64,000 nucleotides of DNA from CALMFG01 sp963674805. Lineage in GTDB: Bacteria > Bacillota > Clostridia > Christensenellales > CALMFG01. A program made the position numbers and the translations under genes. Location of the stretch: contig CAXXNY010000006.1 of the NCBI GenBank assembly GCA_963674805.2, positions 124,001-188,000 of the forward strand. The letters run 5' to 3'. Below are positions 34,106 through 42,946 of the stretch, piece after piece; position 1 is the first letter of the stretch; each line of letters starts with the position of its first letter. The notes under the pieces were generated by a model that worked only from the letters and a program-made list of their open reading frames with translations, made no database searches and had not been told where the DNA came from.

Positions 34106-35524
34106 TTAGACGTTCATAAATCCGCCCGAAGCACGATGTGTTGTTTTCAGCGGATTGAAAACCGGTGTGTGATGCGCCGGTTTTCTGAGTTTCGCCGGAA
34201 TGCTCATCAGAAAATAGCGGGCCGCATCATACGCATGGTCCTCGCAACGCGTGTCCACGTCCTCGGGGTTCTGCTTGTCCAGAACCAGTGCGGGAAATGT
34301 CCGGATAAAAGCGGCGCAGGTGGAAAACACATAGCACTTTGCACGCCCGTTATGGTCGAACCGCAGCCGGTAATGAAACTGCATTTTTCCGGCAAACCGT
34401 GCGTTGTCTGCCGGGTAAAAGAACACACCTGCCTGATCCAATTGCGCGGCGACGCTCTTGCCGCGCGAACAGTCCCAGATAGACGGGTCGGCAGGCCCGG
34501 TAATCGTACGCTCGGGGAAAAGCTCTTTTTCCCGATTCAAGATGCCATCTGCAATTTCACCTGCGGTGAGTTTTAAGCCGACATCGGCGTCTGACGCCCC
34601 GTACCATTCGTGAACCAGATAAACGGTATCATCAAAATCAAGCGCCCACCAAAGCACTGAAAACGGCTTGGCATACCCAAAGTCAAACGACCGGTAGACC
34701 TTCCAACCCGCCGGAATCTCAAACGGCGAAATAACGTGACTGAACACGCCGTCTGCATATCCGCTGATGCTGTCCGCCCATTCGGGGAACGCCTGTCCGG
34801 AAAAGGTATTCCAGTCTCCGCTTAATAATGCCTTTCTTAGGATATCCGGCTTTTTCTCAAGCTCAAACACATAGTCCTCCCCGATATGCGGATTATCCAG
34901 TACGCTGGCGGGAATGTACTGGATGGTATGTGTTTTCTGCCTGCCCAGCGTCTCGGATGCCACTGTTTCTTCCCTTAAGCTGAAAGCATCAATGCCGTCG
35001 ATAAACCGCTTTTTGACCCACGCATGCCCCACACCACCCGGGTTTGAGGTGCAGCGTACCTTAGGAACGACTGCGAGGGCTGTATTGGCGCGCAACCGGG
35101 TTTTGAGGTAATCATAAATCTGTTTTTGAAAATGGGTGAGTTCGTCAATATAAAGCATATTGATTTCGGCACCCTGATATTTATAGACGTCGGCGGCATT
35201 GAAACACTGGCGGAACCGTATTTCCGAACCATTGTTAAATACGATGCAGTGATCTTTGGCGATATATTTTCCGGTCCCTTCGGGTATCAATTGGCGCGCC
35301 GCCGGAATCAGTACGTCTTCAAGTTCCACGTATGTCCGCCTGAAAATATAGGCATGAATACCCGTATGCGCTAAACATTTAAAGATAGCATCCGCAACCA
35401 CTGCCGTCGTCTTGCCGCCGCCTGCCGCACCGCCGAAAAGCACCTCATCAGCGGGCGTATCGTGAAAACGCTGTTGCAGCGCTGTCGGTTGATAAGGGAT
35501 AACGACACACTCAATTTTCTGCAT
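34106..35524 (-). CDS. Phage terminase, large subunit
   Basis: Packaging ATPase and headful/cos nuclease of a tailed phage. The ATPase part shows FGGAAGGGKTTAV (Walker A, about 30-42) and MLYIDELTHFQ (Walker B, about 120). The RNase H-like nuclease shows RSFDFGYAKPFSV, GPADPSIWD and a late DHAYDAARYFL, each supplying an expected acidic residue. So it looks intact at 472 residues. GGGTGA before ATG 35524 decides the start; a GTG 9 bases upstream is possible. It ends 17 bases after the MATE stop on the opposite strand, and overlaps the next upstream gene by 14 bases. Confidence 0.93.
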   Translation of the reverse strand: MQKIECVVIPYQPTALQQRFHDTPADEVLFGGAAGGGKTTAVVADAIFKCLAHTGIHAYIFRRTYVELEDVLIPAARQLIPEGTGKYIAKDHCIVFNNGSEIRFRQCFNAADVYKYQGAEINMLYIDELTHFQKQIYDYLKTRLRANTALAVVPKVRCTSNPGGVGHAWVKKRFIDGIDAFSLREETVASETLGRQKTHTIQYIPASVLDNPHIGEDYVFELEKKPDILRKALLSGDWNTFSGQAFPEWADSISGYADGVFSHVISPFEIPAGWKVYRSFDFGYAKPFSVLWWALDFDDTVYLVHEWYGASDADVGLKLTAGEIADGILNREKELFPERTITGPADPSIWDCSRGKSVAAQLDQAGVFFYPADNARFAGKMQFHYRLRFDHNGRAKCYVFSTCAAFIRTFPALVLDKQNPEDVDTRCEDHAYDAARYFLMSIPAKLRKPAHHTPVFNPLKTTHRASGGFMNV

Positions 35525-35888
35525 CTTCGTCACCCAGAAACCGTGGGATATATGTAATCGTTTCGTTATCTTCGTCTGGTTCCGCGCTCAGGATTTCCTG
35601 AAACATTTGTATATATTTATCTATCGCTTTTGTCCGGTCCGGGAACTTAATCCGAACCTTGTTATCGTTGACTTCAAGACTCTCTAGAATGTCCCAGTCA
35701 ACATCTTCGTCGGCTTTCAGGGTGATTTTTGTTGTGCCGTCCTCATTGGTGACAAAGTTAAAATAATCCTTGGCATCATACATCGCCATCTTTTCTAACC
35801 GCTTCAAAATCGAAACGCTGTCTGCTTTTACACTTGCTAAAGGCTGGTTGATTTTTTCTCCGTTGTTTCCTTCCGTTGTTTGACGCAT
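35511..35888 (-). CDS. Small-terminase-like protein (lacks HTH)
   Basis: Tentative. The protein precedes the large terminase and overlaps it, where a small subunit is expected. Its middle (KRLEKMAMYDAKDYFNFV, then DEDVDWDILESLEVNDNKVR, then DKYIQMFQ) resembles the C-terminal half of Terminase_2/XtmA-type subunits. The N-terminal helix-turn-helix that recognises DNA in those proteins is missing; at 125 residues it is short for the family. AAGGAG precedes ATG 35888. The upstream HTH protein overlaps it by 52 bases and may supply DNA binding. Confidence 0.6.
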   Translation of the reverse strand: MRQTTEGNNGEKINQPLASVKADSVSILKRLEKMAMYDAKDYFNFVTNEDGTTKITLKADEDVDWDILESLEVNDNKVRIKFPDRTKAIDKYIQMFQEILSAEPDEDNETITYIPRFLGDEDAEN

Positions 35889-36328
35889 TCAATCACTCCT
35901 TCGCATGTCAGTGACAGACCGCGTGACATATACCGCCAGATTTTTTCCAAACTCTTTTTTCGGTAACGGGAGATGGTGGATTCGCTGATATGCCATTTAT
36001 GCGTAACGCTGATCCATGAGACGCCGTTCAGATAGATATCCCGCATGACGCCTTTCTCTATGCGCGGCAGAACATCCAAAGCGTCCTCAAGATCCCTTAA
36101 TTCTCCGCCAACAATGGCCGCTGTTTTTTTCAGCACCTCCGGATCCATCTGCCGGAACCGGGACGCGGACTGGCTGATAATCATGCCAAAAACACCGGTC
36201 AGCTGCGGGATACCGGCCTCGCGATCCTGCCGTTCCATCTCCATAAACTTCACTTCGGATTTCAGCCTGTGATAGTTTTTCAGTAAAAACAGCACATATT
36301 CAGTCCCCTGCAAGAGATCACCACCCAA
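35837..36328 (-). CDS. Phage sigma-like regulator (RinA/ArpU/DUF1492 type)
   Basis: Likely late-gene activator or sigma-region-4-like protein. The C-terminal half has an HTH, VSWISVTHKWHISESTISR, followed by YRKKSLEKIWRYM. The N-terminus has the YHRLKSEVKFMEMERQD stretch common in phage proteins that sit just ahead of terminase genes. The start is uncertain: TTG 36328 (163 residues), or TTG 36313 behind GGTGGTGAT. A minus-strand TTGATT plus two TATAAT-like boxes lie around 36360-36400. Confidence 0.7.
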   Translation of the reverse strand: MGGDLLQGTEYVLFLLKNYHRLKSEVKFMEMERQDREAGIPQLTGVFGMIISQSASRFRQMDPEVLKKTAAIVGGELRDLEDALDVLPRIEKGVMRDIYLNGVSWISVTHKWHISESTISRYRKKSLEKIWRYMSRGLSLTCEGVIECVKQRKETTEKKSTSL

Positions 36329-36515
36329 GTCCGTCTTTTTTGATTCGCCGGAAGCCTTAAGAATCGTCCATTATATTATATGACTGACATAATTTAATCA
36401 ATATGGATTGAGTTCCAAAAAATATCAGTGAGTGAGTGCCCGATAGCGGAATGAAAGTGCGGTGAAAGTCAGAAGACGGTAAACCAAAAGCAATGTATTT
36501 AAAAGGAGAAATAAA

Positions 36516-38126
36516 GTGGCAAAGACAATCAGACAGGATACGGTGTTTATCGACCAGGCATATGCTTTATTTGACGAGTTTTATACGGCATTGACCCCGT
36601 TCCGCAGGAAGTGCACAGAGAACGAGGCGTTTTGGCAGGCCAACCATTGGGCAAGCATCGCGCAAAAAGAACCGGATGAGCCGAGACCGGTGACCCCAGT
36701 GCTGTTCTCAACGCTGGAGTCCCTGCTTGCGGATGTAATGGATAATTATCCGCGTGCGCAAATCTTAAGTGAGGAATCACGGGACGATCGGGTAGCGGAA
36801 GGCTTGGAGCGCGTTATCAATAATATTTTAAGAAAGCGCGGATACCGCAGCACCTACCGCGAGAAAGTGCGCCATGCGCTTAAAAAAGGCGTATCTGTCC
36901 AGGAAGTTTTTTGGGGCAGCGACCTGAACGGCGGCCTTGGCGATATCAACATCGGCGTTTGGGATATCAAACATTTTTTATTTGATCCGGCGTGCGAGAA
37001 TATCCAGGACGGACGGGCGGTATTTAAATTTGGTTTCTATCATAAGGACTGGTACCAGAAGTATTACCCGTCTGCATGCTTGAAAATGAAGCCGGATCAG
37101 TACACACGAGAAACAATGATTGACGCTTCCACAGCTGATGACGAGTGGATGATGATCGAATACTGGTACAAGACGCTGGATACGGATGGCAGGGATGTCG
37201 TGCATATGGCCAAGCTTGCAGGCGGCGTATTGCTTGAGCGAAGCGAAAAAACCAAGCCGGAAGGCATGTATGCCCACGGACTGTATCCGTTTATTGTGGA
37301 ACCGCTATACCGTCTGGAAGGCTCGCCGATCGGGCTGGGTATCATCGATGTGTTTAAAAACCTGCAGCAATATGCGGATAAGCTGGACCAGATTATCTTA
37401 AAAAATACGATGATGAGCGGCAAGCTGAAAATGCTGATTAATAAAAACGCGGACATCGACGAGGATGCGATGCTGGATTGGTCAAAAGAAGTGGTGTCCG
37501 CCGCGCGTATTGATGACGGCGCTGTCCGGTGGTTCCAGGCAGCACCCCTGAATCCGTATGTATTGGCGCATATGAACGGCAAGCTGAACGCAATCAAAGA
37601 GGAATCCGGACAGAATCAGTTTGTCAGGGGAGACACCACCCAGGGCGTTACAGCGGCGAGCGCGATATTGGCATTACAGAAAGCGGGTTCAAAACGGTCG
37701 CGCATGATTATCGACCAGATGTATGACGGATTCGCTGAGCTGGTGCGCATGATGATTGCGCTGATACGGGAGAACTACACCGAATCGCGTGTATTCCGCA
37801 TGGACGCCAAAGAAGGAACATTTGACATGCCCTTTTCCGGCGATTTGCTGAATTATGAATATGATGAACAGCTGAAAAGCCCGGTGCTGGCGGAAGGGAA
37901 GAAGAAACGCCGGTATATGGATTTTGAGGTGATGGTGGATGTGGAAAAAAATACACCATACCAAACGCTTTACTTAAATGAGATGGCCATGACGCTGTTA
38001 AAAGCGGGTATTATCAACCAGGATGAGGCGATGGCCATGATACACTTCGAGGGTAAAGAAAAGATTACGGCGATGATCGCCAGACGGAAATCTGAGCAGG
38101 CAGGGAAACAAAAGACAGTGCAGTAA
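36516..38126 (+). CDS. Phage portal protein
   Basis: Portal ring subunit through which DNA enters the capsid. Family-type features: an N-terminal ENEAFWQANHWASIA stretch, TPVLFSTLESLLADVMDNYP, a stem/wing with IVEPLYRLEGSPIGLGIIDVFKNL, MLINKNADIDEDAMLDW, and the late PVLAEGKKKRRYMDF. At 536 residues, with no break, it looks complete. The start is GTG behind AAAGGAG. It is divergent from the terminase genes, which is unusual, and is followed by its own terminator instead of capsid genes. Confidence 0.85.
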   Translation: MAKTIRQDTVFIDQAYALFDEFYTALTPFRRKCTENEAFWQANHWASIAQKEPDEPRPVTPVLFSTLESLLADVMDNYPRAQILSEESRDDRVAEGLERVINNILRKRGYRSTYREKVRHALKKGVSVQEVFWGSDLNGGLGDINIGVWDIKHFLFDPACENIQDGRAVFKFGFYHKDWYQKYYPSACLKMKPDQYTRETMIDASTADDEWMMIEYWYKTLDTDGRDVVHMAKLAGGVLLERSEKTKPEGMYAHGLYPFIVEPLYRLEGSPIGLGIIDVFKNLQQYADKLDQIILKNTMMSGKLKMLINKNADIDEDAMLDWSKEVVSAARIDDGAVRWFQAAPLNPYVLAHMNGKLNAIKEESGQNQFVRGDTTQGVTAASAILALQKAGSKRSRMIIDQMYDGFAELVRMMIALIRENYTESRVFRMDAKEGTFDMPFSGDLLNYEYDEQLKSPVLAEGKKKRRYMDFEVMVDVEKNTPYQTLYLNEMAMTLLKAGIINQDEAMAMIHFEGKEKITAMIARRKSEQAGKQKTVQ

Positions 38127-38140
38127 ACCATAAAAAAACC

Positions 38141-38166
38141 AGCAGGGTTACGCGCCCTGCTTTTTT
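38141..38166 (+). terminator. Terminator after the portal gene
   Basis: AGCAGGG/CCCTGCT stem (38141-38147, 38155-38161) with a 7-base loop and T6. Confidence 0.85.
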
Positions 38167-38173
38167 CATGTCA

Positions 38174-38202
38174 TTGATTGTCCTTCGCAAATACAGTATG
38201 AT
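38174..38202 (+). promoter_or_regulatory. pdp promoter
   Basis: TTGATT (38174-38179), 17 bp, TATGAT (38197-38202). Confidence 0.7.
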
Positions 38203-38238
38203 AGAGGTATAAAAAACCGAACTGAGAGGAACGGAATA

Positions 38239-39552
38239 ATGATGCACATGCATATGACCGATATCATTATAAAGAAACGAAACGGCGAGGAATTAACGCC
38301 CGGGGAAATCACCTTTTTTGTGGAAGGTTACACCAGCGGTGATGTTCCTGACTATCAGGCTGCGGCATTCCTGATGGCGTGTTTTTTTAACGAACTGAAT
38401 GACGCTGAAACCAAGGCCCTGACCGAAGCCATGACGCACAGTGGGGATGTGGCGGACTTATCGGCAATACATGGTATTAAGGGAGACAAGCATTCGACCG
38501 GCGGTGTGGCGGACACCACGACGTTGGTGCTGGCACCCCTGGTAGCGGCCTGCGGGCTGAAACTGGCCAAGATGTCCGGCAGGGGATTGGGGCATACCGG
38601 CGGAACGCTGGATAAGATGGAGTCCATCCCCGGTGTGACCACAACGCTGACCATGGAAGATTTTATAAAACAGGTCAATGAAATCGGTGTGGCGGTAATG
38701 GGACAGACCATGACCGTATGCCCGGCGGATAAAAAGATGTACGCACTTCGCGATGTCACGGGAACTGTGGACAGCATTCCGCTGATCGCAAGCAGTATTA
38801 TGAGCAAGAAACTGGCGTCCGGAGCGGATGTGATTGTGCTGGATGTGAAAACCGGAAGCGGGGCGTTCATGAAAACACTGGATGAAGCCACACGCCTGGC
38901 CGAGGTAATGGTGGAAACCGGCAAGCGTGCCGGAAAGCGCACCGTTGCATTGGTGAGCGACATGAACCAGCCGCTGGGCCAGGCGGTCGGCAACGGCATG
39001 GAAGTGATGGAAGCGATTGAAATCGTGCGCGGCGAACGTGAGGGCGATTTAAAAGACGTTGCGATGGAACTCGCATCCCATCTCTTGGTTTTAGGCGAAA
39101 TCGCCGATTCAAAGAAAACGGCAAGAGAGATGCTGGACCGCGCAATCAAAGACGGGTCCGGAATCAAGAAGATGAAGGAACTGGTCCAGGCCCAGGGCGG
39201 CAACCCGGCGGCGGTGGATGATTTCTCGCTGTTCGAACAGCCTTCGGAATACGGGGAGTATCTGGCGAAAAGCGACGGTTATATCGCGGGGATTGCGACC
39301 GAAATGGTGGGGCATACATCTGTTATCTTAGGCGCAGGACGCGCAAAAAAAGATGACGCAATCGACTTCAGCGTCGGTATCTGGGTAGACAAGCGGCTGG
39401 GAGATCCGGTAAAAAAGGGAGAAGCCGTGTTTAAGGTTTATGCTAATGACAAAAACAAATTGGACGAAGCGCTTGCGATCTTAGATAATGCTGTCACGAT
39501 TACTGATACACCCCAGGGGAAACCTAAACTGATTTATGCTGTGATTGACTAA
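38239..39552 (+). CDS. pdp: Pyrimidine-nucleoside phosphorylase
   Basis: Splits uridine and thymidine into base and (deoxy)ribose-1-phosphate. Marks: the phosphate-binding IKGDKHSTGGVADTT near residue 80, KMSGRGLGHTGGTLDKMES near 110, and the C-terminal GIWVDKRLGDPVKKGEAVF domain. At 437 residues it matches the Pdp/DeoA family; the distinction from thymidine phosphorylase rests on similarity. AGAGGAACGGA precedes the ATG; a second Met follows immediately. It begins a metabolic run (PfkB kinase, YjbQ, pyk). Confidence 0.94.
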   Translation: MMHMHMTDIIIKKRNGEELTPGEITFFVEGYTSGDVPDYQAAAFLMACFFNELNDAETKALTEAMTHSGDVADLSAIHGIKGDKHSTGGVADTTTLVLAPLVAACGLKLAKMSGRGLGHTGGTLDKMESIPGVTTTLTMEDFIKQVNEIGVAVMGQTMTVCPADKKMYALRDVTGTVDSIPLIASSIMSKKLASGADVIVLDVKTGSGAFMKTLDEATRLAEVMVETGKRAGKRTVALVSDMNQPLGQAVGNGMEVMEAIEIVRGEREGDLKDVAMELASHLLVLGEIADSKKTAREMLDRAIKDGSGIKKMKELVQAQGGNPAAVDDFSLFEQPSEYGEYLAKSDGYIAGIATEMVGHTSVILGAGRAKKDDAIDFSVGIWVDKRLGDPVKKGEAVFKVYANDKNKLDEALAILDNAVTITDTPQGKPKLIYAVID

Positions 39553-39575
39553 CGCTAAAGAAAGACCATTTATAT

Positions 39576-40517
39576 ATGAACAAAAAATCACTTGTAACCG
39601 TAACATTAAATCCGTGTGTGGACACCACTGTGTCGGTTGAGAAACTCATACCCGGAGAATTAAATCGTATTATTCGGAAAAGAGAAGATTTATCGGGGAA
39701 GGGCATCAATGTCGCGGCGGCGTATGCCGCGCTCGGCGAACCGGTTATCAGCACCGGATGGTTGTTTGCATCCGACAGGGAGGCGTATTTAAAATTTTTT
39801 TTCGGCTTCGGGATTGAAGATGCTTCGGTCATCGTTGACGGAAGCACGCGACGGAACATGAAGATTCGGGATTTAACCGTAAATGTGGTAACCGAGGTCA
39901 ACGAGTCCGGATTCATTCCGGAAGGCGCAGTGGATGCATTGAAAACAAAGCTGGCCGAACTGATGCCGCGGGCAGGTGCGCTGTCATTAAGCGGAAGCGT
40001 ACCCAAGGGTGTGCCGGATGATATTTATTATCAGCTGATGTCGGGTCTGGATAACCGGCCGTTTACGATTCTGGATACCGAGAAAGACTGGCTGCTGTAT
40101 GGGCTAAAAGCGCGTCCCGATATGATTAAACCCAACATCAGGGAACTGAACGATATTGCCGGACGAGAATTAAACAGCAGAAACGAGATTGTACAGGCCG
40201 CACGGGAAGTGGCCGGGAAATTTGGCATAAACACGGTCGGGGTAACACTGGGCGAAGAAGGCGCAATAATGGTAACCGGCGCACATTCGTGGTTTTCCCC
40301 GCCGCTTAATGTGGATGTAAAATCCGCAACAGGAGCCGGTGATAGTTTTGTTGCGGGTGTTCTGAAAGCCGTTGCCGAAGCGCTGCCGGAAGACGAATGG
40401 CTGCGGTACGGAATGGCTGCATCAGGCGATTCGGTCTCTCGTGAAGGCACGCTGCTGACCACAGAAGATGGCTTCCGCGAAATGTTAAAGCAGGTTAAAA
40501 TTGAAGCAATCGACTAG
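39576..40517 (+). CDS. PfkB-family sugar kinase (1-phosphofructokinase/tagatose-6-P kinase type)
   Basis: Phosphorylates a sugar phosphate. It begins VTVTLNPCVDTTVSVEKLIPG, has SGKGINVAAAYAALG, and carries the PfkB signature TGAGDSFVAGVLKA with the catalytic Asp near residue 250. At 313 residues it is typical of the FruK/LacC group. No PTS gene is adjacent, so the substrate is open. It follows pdp by 23 bases and probably shares its mRNA. Confidence 0.9.
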   Translation: MNKKSLVTVTLNPCVDTTVSVEKLIPGELNRIIRKREDLSGKGINVAAAYAALGEPVISTGWLFASDREAYLKFFFGFGIEDASVIVDGSTRRNMKIRDLTVNVVTEVNESGFIPEGAVDALKTKLAELMPRAGALSLSGSVPKGVPDDIYYQLMSGLDNRPFTILDTEKDWLLYGLKARPDMIKPNIRELNDIAGRELNSRNEIVQAAREVAGKFGINTVGVTLGEEGAIMVTGAHSWFSPPLNVDVKSATGAGDSFVAGVLKAVAEALPEDEWLRYGMAASGDSVSREGTLLTTEDGFREMLKQVKIEAID

Positions 40518-40570
40518 GCCGGTGGTTTAGAGATGCGATGTAATTCTATATAAGTAATGAAAAGAGGGAC

Positions 40571-40990
40571 ATGATGAAAAGCTATCGAAGAGTACTGGAA
40601 TTTCATATACCAACACGCAGACAACTGATTAATATTACACCGGAAGTGAATGCGGCACTGAGTGAAAGCGGCATCAAGGAAGGCCTGTGCCTGGTGAATG
40701 CCATGCACATTACGGCCAGCGTGTTTATCAACGACGATGAAAGCGGCCTGCATCACGATTTTGATGTATGGCTGGAAAAACTGGCGCCCGAAAAACCCTA
40801 TTCGCAATACCGCCACAACGGATTTGAGGATAATGCCGATGCGCATTTAAAGCGTACAATCATGGGCAGGGAAGTAGTGGTGGCGGTGACCAACGGGAAA
40901 CTGGATTTTGGACCGTGGGAACAGATATTCTACGGCGAGTTTGACGGGAAACGCACCAAACGCCTGCTGGTTAAAATTATCGGAGAATAA
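40571..40990 (+). CDS. yjbQ: YjbQ family protein (UPF0047)
   Basis: Small family named for a weak thiamine-phosphate synthase-like activity; its true role is unsettled. Visible: FHIPTRRQLINITPEV, CLVNAMHITASVFINDDE, an LHHDFDVWLEKLAP stretch, and the conserved NADAHLKRTIMGREV with GPWEQIFYGEFDG. At 139 residues it has the family length. Two adjacent Met codons follow AGAGGGA. Confidence 0.92.
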   Translation: MMKSYRRVLEFHIPTRRQLINITPEVNAALSESGIKEGLCLVNAMHITASVFINDDESGLHHDFDVWLEKLAPEKPYSQYRHNGFEDNADAHLKRTIMGREVVVAVTNGKLDFGPWEQIFYGEFDGKRTKRLLVKIIGE

Positions 40991-41017
40991 AATTTTATAT
41001 TTTAAGGATAAAAACCG

Positions 41018-42799
41018 ATGAAAAAGGAAAAACAGGAGAAGTATTTAAGAAAGACGAAAATCATCTGTACGATCGGGCCTGCTTCCGAAAGCGAGGCGAT
41101 GATTCGTGAGCTGATTAAAAACGGCATGAATGTCGCGCGGCTGAACTTCAGCCATGGTGACTTTGAGGAACATGGCAGACGGATTGCGTTAATCCGTAAA
41201 ATTGCCAAAGAGATGGACCAGCCGGTCGCGGTGCTTTTGGATACCAAGGGGCCGGAAATCCGCCTCAAGACATTCAAAGATAAAAGCGTGCACCTGGACG
41301 CGGGAAAGACCTTTACATTAAGAGCCGGAGATGAGCCGGGTGATGCGACCTGCGGGTCGATCACCTATGACAATCTAGCGTCCGAAATTGATGTGGGGGC
41401 TAAAATTCTGCTGGACGACGGATTGGTCGGGCTGGAAGTCGAAAAGATTGCGGGCACGGACATCGTCTGCCGTGTCTTGAACTGCGGGAATATATCTGAT
41501 CACAAATCCGTGAATGTTCCGGGAGTAGATCTGGACTTCACGTATATCAGCAAAAAGGATGAGCAGGACATCTTATTCGGCATTGCGCAGGATGTGGATT
41601 ATATCGCGGCGTCATTCTGCCGGTCTGCGTTGGATGTATTGGCGGTCAGAAAGCTGCTGGACAAAAACGGCGGCCAGAATATTCAGATTATTGCGAAGAT
41701 CGAGAATGCAAGCGGCGTTAAGAACATCGATGAAATACTAAAAGTTTCTGACGGGATAATGATCGCCAGAGGCGATATGGGCGTTGAAATCGATATTGTC
41801 GAACTGCCGCGTATTCAAAAGAAAATCATCAAGAAATCCTATTCGGCGGGAAAAAAAGTCATCACCGCGACACAGATGCTGGATTCCATGATTAAAAATC
41901 CGCGTCCGACCCGTGCGGAAGCGACCGATGTGGCGAATGCCGTTTATGACGGGACGTCCGCCATTATGCTTTCCGGTGAAACCGCCATCGGCGACTACCC
42001 GCTGGAATCATTGGTCATGATGAGCAGGATTGCGGAAAAAACCGAGAGGAATATCAACTACGTTAAGCGCTTTGCAGCGCTTGCGCCAGACTTTGCGGTT
42101 TCCGTTACTTCGGCCATATCTCGGTCTGCCTGTGCGGCGGCGGATAATTTGGGGGCCGCAGCTATCGTCACATTTACAGCCTCTGGCCGGACAGCCCGGA
42201 TTGTATCCAGCTTTCGGCCTGCCGTTGCGCATATCGCATGTACGCCGGACCCGAAGACGTTTAACCAGCTGGCCATGGCGTGGGGCGTTTTGCCTGTGAT
42301 GGCGGAAGAACAGGATGATACAGACAGCCTGTTCCATAAGGCGGTTGAAAAGGCGCTGGAGACAGGATTCGTCAAACACGGCGACGCTGTGGTGATTGCG
42401 GCGGGGGTTCCGGTCGGCATCAGCGGCTCAACAAATATCATGAAGGTTCAGGTGGTCGGTGATATTTTGGTCAAAGGCGAAGGCGTCAATGATATTGCGG
42501 TCAGCGGAAAGGTCTGCGTATGCAAAGACGAGACGGAAGCGCAGGTCATGTTTGAATCCGGAGACATTCTTGTGATACCCGCGACGTCGAACAATATTAT
42601 GCCGATATTAAAAGAAGCCGCGGCGATTGTAACCGAAAAAGAAGGTGTTTATTCCCATGCGGCAATCGTCGGGCTCAGTCTGGAAATCCCGGTCATCTGC
42701 GGAGCGGAGCATGCGTCTGAGATCATTCAGAACGGGACGACAGTGACCGTGGATGGGTCGAAAGGGCTTGTTTACAGCGGCGTCATCAAAGCGCTCTAA
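41018..42799 (+). CDS. pyk: Pyruvate kinase with C-terminal PEP-utiliser domain
   Basis: Converts PEP and ADP to pyruvate and ATP, the last step of glycolysis. The barrel shows TKIICTIGPASES, ARLNFSHGDFEEH, the active-site GDMGVEIDIVELP and TATQMLDSMIKNPRPTRAE. A regulatory C-domain (GRTARIVSSFRP) follows, then the extra ~85-residue phosphohistidine-type domain with GVYSHAAIVGLSLEIPVIC, as in Bacillus-type enzymes. 593 residues, full length. AAGGA precedes the ATG. Confidence 0.97.
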   Translation: MKKEKQEKYLRKTKIICTIGPASESEAMIRELIKNGMNVARLNFSHGDFEEHGRRIALIRKIAKEMDQPVAVLLDTKGPEIRLKTFKDKSVHLDAGKTFTLRAGDEPGDATCGSITYDNLASEIDVGAKILLDDGLVGLEVEKIAGTDIVCRVLNCGNISDHKSVNVPGVDLDFTYISKKDEQDILFGIAQDVDYIAASFCRSALDVLAVRKLLDKNGGQNIQIIAKIENASGVKNIDEILKVSDGIMIARGDMGVEIDIVELPRIQKKIIKKSYSAGKKVITATQMLDSMIKNPRPTRAEATDVANAVYDGTSAIMLSGETAIGDYPLESLVMMSRIAEKTERNINYVKRFAALAPDFAVSVTSAISRSACAAADNLGAAAIVTFTASGRTARIVSSFRPAVAHIACTPDPKTFNQLAMAWGVLPVMAEEQDDTDSLFHKAVEKALETGFVKHGDAVVIAAGVPVGISGSTNIMKVQVVGDILVKGEGVNDIAVSGKVCVCKDETEAQVMFESGDILVIPATSNNIMPILKEAAAIVTEKEGVYSHAAIVGLSLEIPVICGAEHASEIIQNGTTVTVDGSKGLVYSGVIKAL

Positions 42800-42813
42800 T
42801 AGCGGATTTATTT

Positions 42814-42844
42814 AAAGCGCCGGGTGGTTTTCCGGTGCTTTTAT
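42814..42844 (+). terminator. pyk terminator
   Basis: AAAGCGCCGG/CCGGTGCTTT stem (42814-42823, 42832-42841) with one G-T pair and a short T-run. Confidence 0.7.
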
Positions 42845-42865
42845 GTAATTTTTATTAAACAAGTG

Positions 42866-42894
42866 TTGAAAATCATCAGGTTTTCATTTAGAAT
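42866..42894 (+). promoter_or_regulatory. Promoter of the aminotransferase gene
   Basis: TTGAAA (42866-42871), 17 bp, TAGAAT (42889-42894). Confidence 0.75.
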
Positions 42895-42946
42895 GAATCC
42901 AATTATCGTAAAAAGAAAAAGTTAAGTTTTATAAGGAGAGAACCCA

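Noticed and set aside
34106..38126. A complete prophage
   Set aside because: Only packaging genes are visible; no integrase, repressor, capsid, tail or lysis gene lies in the flanks, and no attachment repeats are evident.
38355..39203. A 282-codon frame opposite pdp
   Set aside because: It is antisense to pdp, Ser/Pro-rich, with no family motif or start signal.
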